Assembly: GCA_905197955.1 (NCBI GenBank)
Contig: CAJKAR010000006.1
Coordinates: 62,001 to 126,000, forward strand
Origin: an uncultured Lentisphaeria bacterium
GTDB lineage: Bacteria > Verrucomicrobiota > Lentisphaeria > Victivallales > UBA1829
Length of the DNA: 64,000 nt
Direction of reading: 5' to 3'
Of this stretch, positions 60,001 through 64,000 are shown piece after piece (within the stretch, counting starts at the first letter, position 1; the number at the start of each line of letters is the position of its first letter). A program made the translations under genes and the position numbers. The notes beneath the pieces were generated by a model. It was not told the origin of the DNA. It did not search any database and worked only from the letters and a program-made list of their open reading frames with translations.

Positions 60001-62645
60001 TTTCTGCGCCCCCTTGAGAGTCTGACGATCGACCAGACGACGCCGCACAATGCGACGAGCGCCGGGACCAGCACAATATTAATGATTTTGATCCAGGTAT
60101 CCAGACGGTCCAGATCGAGTTTGAGACTTGCCCGCATCTCCTTCAGTTCCCGTTTTGCCGCGGAAAGCTTCAGCTGGAAGGAGCGCATCTCCGCCTGCCG
60201 CTGAGGCGTGTTTGCACTTCGTCCTTCCGCCGCCTCCCTGCGTTTGAGGTAATCGAGATTTGCCTTTGCCTCGGAAAATTCGCGTTCGAGTTCCAGAATC
60301 CGATTTTTGTATTTCAGTTCGGCGCGCGCCTTCATCTCGTTGACTTTTGTCAGCGGACGGCTCATCGGCACACGGCTGCGGATGGATGCCAGATCCCGGG
60401 AACCTGTCAGGCGCTCCATCACATTCTGCAGCATGGAAACATTGTCGTTTGCCCGCCGGTACGCCTTCTGACCGAGCGCATCGGTATACGAAGTAACGCA
60501 GACATCGTTGAAGAGCATATCGGAATCGCTGAACAGAAAGATTTCCGCATCCGCGATTCCTTTATTCCGATGAGAAGTCCCCGCGGGAATCGCGGTCCGG
60601 TCGGGAGGACCATCCGGATACGCGGTCGGCAGTTTTCCGGAAATACGGAGAGCCAGCGGATATTCCGTGTCCGAACGCTTGAAATTCTTGATGACCAGCT
60701 CCGGACGGTTTCCAAGGAGAGAGCTGATGATCTGTGAATTTTTCGACGTGGTCAGCAACGTTTCATACTGGATGCCGTCCACGGGAATCAGACTGAAAAA
60801 TCCGGTAAAATACATGGAAATGGCATTCAGATTCGCAAACAGGGGATTCTCGCGGGAGATCTGTTCCGGAGTGAGATTCAGCGCCATCGGATTGGTAATC
60901 ATCCGGTCGGGAAGCGTTTTCCGGTATGCCGTCACCATATCCGCAACCATCATTGCGGGATTGTAGCTCACGCCCCATGCGGCAACCAGAGGTTTCAGAT
61001 CGGATTCCAGCTTATTCAGCAGCGAATAATCGGTCTTCGATTTCAGCACGGCGTAGAAGGAACGCGGATCCAGAAATACCGCGGCGCGTCCGCCGTTCAG
61101 AAGATACTGGTCGATTGCATAAAGAGCCTTCGGGTTCAGCTCCACCGGATTGATGATGAGAAGCGCCTTGATATCGGAAGGAATCACCGGCACATCCGGA
61201 GCCAGCATGCGCATCTCGTAATCCTTGGCGAGTTCCGACATGGAATACCAGGGACGCTCCATCTTGACCGTCTTCAGATCCGTCTGACGGATACGCGAGA
61301 AATCGGGAGACACACCCATCACCGCAAACGGCGAAAGAATCCCAATCGCCGGCTTCGCTTCCGATGCCACATTCAGAGTAATTCGAGCCACCTCATATTC
61401 CAGCTGCGATTCCTGCTGCGGAGCCAGGAACGGAATTGAAGCAACCGCATCTGCATGGGTTGCGGAAAGTCCCAGAAAGAAACGATCCCCGGTACTCACC
61501 TGCAATGGAGTGATACCATCCATCATAGCAGCCTCCTCATCGGGGGAATCCTGTTCCGGATCAATGAAGAGCAATGTGATTTTTCCTCGGGAAGCCGATG
61601 CGAACTCCTCCAGAAGCCACTTGACGCGCTCCGCATACTTTTTCAAAGGCTGAGGCATCGCGGGATTCGAAATCGACGCATAAAAACGCAGAGTGACCGG
61701 AACGCCCGGATTCGCGGCAATCTTTGCCGATGCCGGAGAAATCGAATAGGCGCGGTCGCTGCTGACATCCATCTTGCACGGCCATGTTCCGGCAACCAGA
61801 TTCAACGCCGCCATCAGCACAAACGCATACACCACCTTTCCGGCGAAGGCCAGATAAGAACGGCGCATCAAAGGATCGCTGAACGCGCCGGGTGCGGTCG
61901 GATTTCCGCTCCCGGATGCCGCCAGACGAAGCGTAAAGCAGGTCAGCGCCAGAAAGAATCCCGTCAGAGAGAGACAATATACGATCTCGCTGGAATCCAG
62001 AAGCCCCTTCTGAAATCCCTGATAATTCTGCAGAAAAGTTCCGGCGGCAAGAATGGAAAGCAGCCAGTCCGGCAGCCATGCGGATGCGGCGTTCTGCAAC
62101 TGCGGAGCTCCCATAAAGACAAAGATGCCGCAGAGAAGAAGCGAAAGGAGAAAACTCGCCGTCTGACTTCTCGAAACCGCCGAACAGAACGACGCCATCG
62201 CCAGGTAGACCGCCCCCAGAAGAAGCGCTCCGAAATAGCCGCAGAGAATTGCACCGATGTCGGGGGAACCGAGAATCAGAGCCGTCAGCGGGATCGAAAA
62301 GGTCAGCAGAAGCGCCACGGCAAGCAGGATCAATCCTGCAAGAAATTTTCCAAGCACCAGTTCAAAAAGAGTCGCGGGAAACGAAAGGCTCAGTTCAAAT
62401 ACTCCGACCCGTCGCTCCTCCGACCACATCGGCATTGCCAGCGCCGGAACGATCAGCAGAAAAAGATAGGGAAGCCAGTCAAAAAACGGTGTGATATCCG
62501 CCTGGCCCGATGCAAAAATATTTCCAGCAACAAAAGAGCAGAAGCCCGCCAGCACCAGAAAAATAATCAGAAAAATCCACGCTGTCGGCGAAGCCGCTGA
62601 CGCGAACAGCTCTCTCAATGCCACAGCTTTTATTCTGAGATACAT
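59997..62645 (-). CDS. Fused GldF-like permease and GldG-like auxiliary domain protein
   Basis: This 882-residue protein combines an ABC-2 type permease (about 1-235, six helices) with a GldG/ABC-transporter auxiliary region. The auxiliary region starts after another helix with the typical ISPASAKIAANPGVPVTLRFY segment and continues through VKWLLEEFASASRGKITL and IDPEQDSP. A coiled-coil stretch (about 790-850) and a C-terminal helix follow. GldF and GldG are separate proteins in Bacteroidota gliding systems; related fused forms occur elsewhere. It overlaps the ATPase gene by 16 bases. The substrate is not known. Confidence 0.85.
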   Translation of the reverse strand: MYLRIKAVALRELFASAASPTAWIFLIIFLVLAGFCSFVAGNIFASGQADITPFFDWLPYLFLLIVPALAMPMWSEERRVGVFELSLSFPATLFELVLGKFLAGLILLAVALLLTFSIPLTALILGSPDIGAILCGYFGALLLGAVYLAMASFCSAVSRSQTASFLLSLLLCGIFVFMGAPQLQNAASAWLPDWLLSILAAGTFLQNYQGFQKGLLDSSEIVYCLSLTGFFLALTCFTLRLAASGSGNPTAPGAFSDPLMRRSYLAFAGKVVYAFVLMAALNLVAGTWPCKMDVSSDRAYSISPASAKIAANPGVPVTLRFYASISNPAMPQPLKKYAERVKWLLEEFASASRGKITLLFIDPEQDSPDEEAAMMDGITPLQVSTGDRFFLGLSATHADAVASIPFLAPQQESQLEYEVARITLNVASEAKPAIGILSPFAVMGVSPDFSRIRQTDLKTVKMERPWYSMSELAKDYEMRMLAPDVPVIPSDIKALLIINPVELNPKALYAIDQYLLNGGRAAVFLDPRSFYAVLKSKTDYSLLNKLESDLKPLVAAWGVSYNPAMMVADMVTAYRKTLPDRMITNPMALNLTPEQISRENPLFANLNAISMYFTGFFSLIPVDGIQYETLLTTSKNSQIISSLLGNRPELVIKNFKRSDTEYPLALRISGKLPTAYPDGPPDRTAIPAGTSHRNKGIADAEIFLFSDSDMLFNDVCVTSYTDALGQKAYRRANDNVSMLQNVMERLTGSRDLASIRSRVPMSRPLTKVNEMKARAELKYKNRILELEREFSEAKANLDYLKRREAAEGRSANTPQRQAEMRSFQLKLSAAKRELKEMRASLKLDLDRLDTWIKIINIVLVPALVALCGVVWSIVRLSRGRRK

Positions 62646-63595
62646 GATGCGACCTCCCTCTCTTTCCGCTCAGGCGACGCCAGTCCGGCGAAGACCTCAT
62701 CCAGACGCCCGGAGCGCTGTTCGAATCCGATCAGTCTCAATCCCTTTCCCGAAGCGGCATTCACCGCCGCGGCGACCGCCTCGGAAGGCGTCCCGGAAAG
62801 ACTCTTCAAACGGATCTCCATCTCATTATCCTTCCCCTGCTCCATGGAAAGCACCTGAATTCCCTCCAGACTGCGGAAGGGCTCCTCGGACCAGGAATCA
62901 AAACGCATGACGATCACTCCGTCATCGGGATCCAGCGCACGGAACGCCGCAGTCGAACCGTAAAACACCCGATATCCTCCGCGAATGGCAAGCACCGAAT
63001 CGCAAACCGCATCAATTTCCTCCAGAATATGAGTGGAAACTATGACAGCGGAATGTTCTCGAATCTCATTAATCAGGGTCCGGATCTCCCGTTTCTGATC
63101 AGGATCCAGTCCGTCGGTGGGCTCATCGAGCACCAGATTCTCCGGCTTGTGCATGATCGCCTGCGCCAGACAGACCCGTCTGCGGAATCCTTTCGAAAGG
63201 GCATCCAGTTCCTCATGCAGCACATCGTGCAGACGACACTTTTCCACTGATTCCGCCACCGCCGAATCCAGAGCTTTCCCGGCAAGGCCGCGCATTCCGC
63301 CGCAGTACCGGAGGAACGCCGTAACATTCATGCCGGTATAAAGAGGCGCGTTCTCCGGAAGATAACCGATTTTCTCCCGTGCCGCACGCGGATTCTCACT
63401 CATATCGATTCCGGAAACGCATACGGTTCCCGAGGTCGGAGGCATTACACCGCAGATGATCCGCATCGCGGTGGACTTTCCCGCACCGTTCGGACCGATA
63501 AAGCCGAGCACGGAGCCGTTCTCCGCAGTAAAGGAGAGTCCGTTCAGTGCGTGCTTGCCGGCATACTGCTTGCAAATCTCGTTCACACTTATCAT
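62630..63595 (-). CDS. ABC transporter ATP-binding protein (GldA-like)
   Basis: This 321-residue ATPase has Walker A GPNGAGKST (about 34-42), signature LSKGFRRRVCLAQA, Walker B LVLDEPTDGLDP (about 150-161) and an H-loop in VIVSTHILEE. The C-terminal about 90 residues form the accessory domain seen in ABC-2 ATPases. It partners with the fused GldF-GldG protein and the DUF4340 protein downstream. By context the complex could act in surface export or gliding-related functions; neither is shown. Confidence 0.9.
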   Translation of the reverse strand: MISVNEICKQYAGKHALNGLSFTAENGSVLGFIGPNGAGKSTAMRIICGVMPPTSGTVCVSGIDMSENPRAAREKIGYLPENAPLYTGMNVTAFLRYCGGMRGLAGKALDSAVAESVEKCRLHDVLHEELDALSKGFRRRVCLAQAIMHKPENLVLDEPTDGLDPDQKREIRTLINEIREHSAVIVSTHILEEIDAVCDSVLAIRGGYRVFYGSTAAFRALDPDDGVIVMRFDSWSEEPFRSLEGIQVLSMEQGKDNEMEIRLKSLSGTPSEAVAAAVNAASGKGLRLIGFEQRSGRLDEVFAGLASPERKEREVASCISE

Positions 63596-63664
63596 AAAAA
63601 ACCTCTTCCGATTGTGGGGACAGCGTTTCTGACCGCAATTCCGGGAAACGGAAACCCGGTTGGA

Positions 63665-64000
63665 TCAATCTTCCCCGGTCTCGAATTTTTTCCGCCAGAA
63701 CGGAGGCAGAACAAACGACGCCTTGTGGACTGCCATGGAATACATCTTCAGGCGCTTGGTAAACGTTCCGATCGGCCGGCGGCAGGGAACGTCAACCCGA
63801 TGATCATCGCATCCGATGCAGAATCCAAGCGAACCGCCCGGATAGCTCGGAATCGAAAAGGCATAATAGCCGCTGTATTGAAATAACGACTGAAAACGAC
63901 GGCACTGAGCCTCCGTCACCGTGGGATGCAGAAGATAAGACTCCGACTGCGCCACCAGAATGCCATCCGGTTTCAACGCCCGCTTGCAGTCCGCAAGGAA
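63665..64000 (-). CDS. speE: Spermidine synthase, C-terminal part cut by window edge
   Basis: The frame stays open to the right edge (111 residues plus stop visible). It contains CKRALKPDGILVAQSES followed by a C-terminal beta-rich end (YSGYYAFSIPSYPGGSLGF), which match the end of aminopropyltransferases that make spermidine from putrescine and decarboxylated SAM. The N-terminal and catalytic parts lie beyond position 64000. Downstream on the same strand, 69 bases away, begins the Gld-type ABC locus. Confidence 0.85.
   Translation of the reverse strand, partial: FLADCKRALKPDGILVAQSESYLLHPTVTEAQCRRFQSLFQYSGYYAFSIPSYPGGSLGFCIGCDDHRVDVPCRRPIGTFTKRLKMYSMAVHKASFVLPPFWRKKFETGED

Noticed and set aside
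1..64000. tRNA, rRNA, CRISPR array, insertion sequence or prophage
   Set aside because: Reading both strands showed no T-loop-like sequences in a cloverleaf context, no regular spacer-repeat pattern, and no transposase, integrase or phage proteins.

Overview
The window looks like chromosomal DNA from a Gram-negative, polysaccharide-degrading bacterium of the Lentisphaerota (Victivallis-like). The assignment is an inference from gene content. It rests on lipid A genes (lpxA and an LpxL-type acyltransferase), prepilin-like proteins with long globular tails placed next to secreted polysaccharide enzymes, chimeric GntR/LacI-type regulators, a fused GldF-GldG protein, and a sugar importer whose binding protein is fused to a permease. 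Ribosome-binding sites are mostly clear AGGAGG types, and many adjacent genes overlap by 1-4 bases. I saw no rRNA, tRNA, CRISPR array, transposase or phage gene.

Layout. 1-653: a ppk2 gene cut by the left edge. 1070-5835: a two-gene sugar ABC importer (binding protein-permease fusion plus a permease with a very large extracytoplasmic insertion), with no ATPase nearby. 6039-15348: mostly housekeeping: a YugP-type membrane protease, a large membrane protein, PBP2, a glutaredoxin, sbcD, nadE and a lipid A acyltransferase. 15409-20378 (minus): regulator, prepilin-like protein, large GH-A-like glycosidase. 20710-26953: murC, an AsmA-like protein, typA, a 35-residue basic protein with its own promoter and terminator, lpxA and a NIF3 protein. 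27017-33040 (minus): an MsbA-like exporter, a DegT-type sugar aminotransferase, a GT-C type glycosyltransferase and galK. 33399-37533 (minus): small secreted and membrane proteins, an IclR regulator with a U32-like protein, and a QueG-like Fe-S protein. 37803-43804 (plus): a second regulator, prepilin-like protein, polysaccharide enzyme (heparinase II/III family) and MFS transporter cassette.

43827-54695 (minus) is one tightly packed eleven-gene run. It begins with a reduced Tad/Flp secretion set (cpaB, FHA-containing tadA, tadB, tadC), continues through DUF192, FHA and PEGA-domain proteins and a membrane protein, and ends with rsmG, a periplasmic solute-binding protein and a DUF4105 protein. 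54870-57334 holds three small exported proteins of unknown role. 57480-58292 is a second QueG-like protein. 58309-63595 (minus) is a Gld-type ABC system followed by trmB. The right edge cuts a spermidine synthase gene.

The most unusual content is the repeated regulator/prepilin/CAZyme cassette, the reduced Tad operon joined to FHA and PEGA proteins, the architecture of the sugar importer, and the autonomous 35-residue basic protein. Promoters listed are matches to the sigma-70 consensus read by eye. Start codons were chosen mainly from Shine-Dalgarno spacing.
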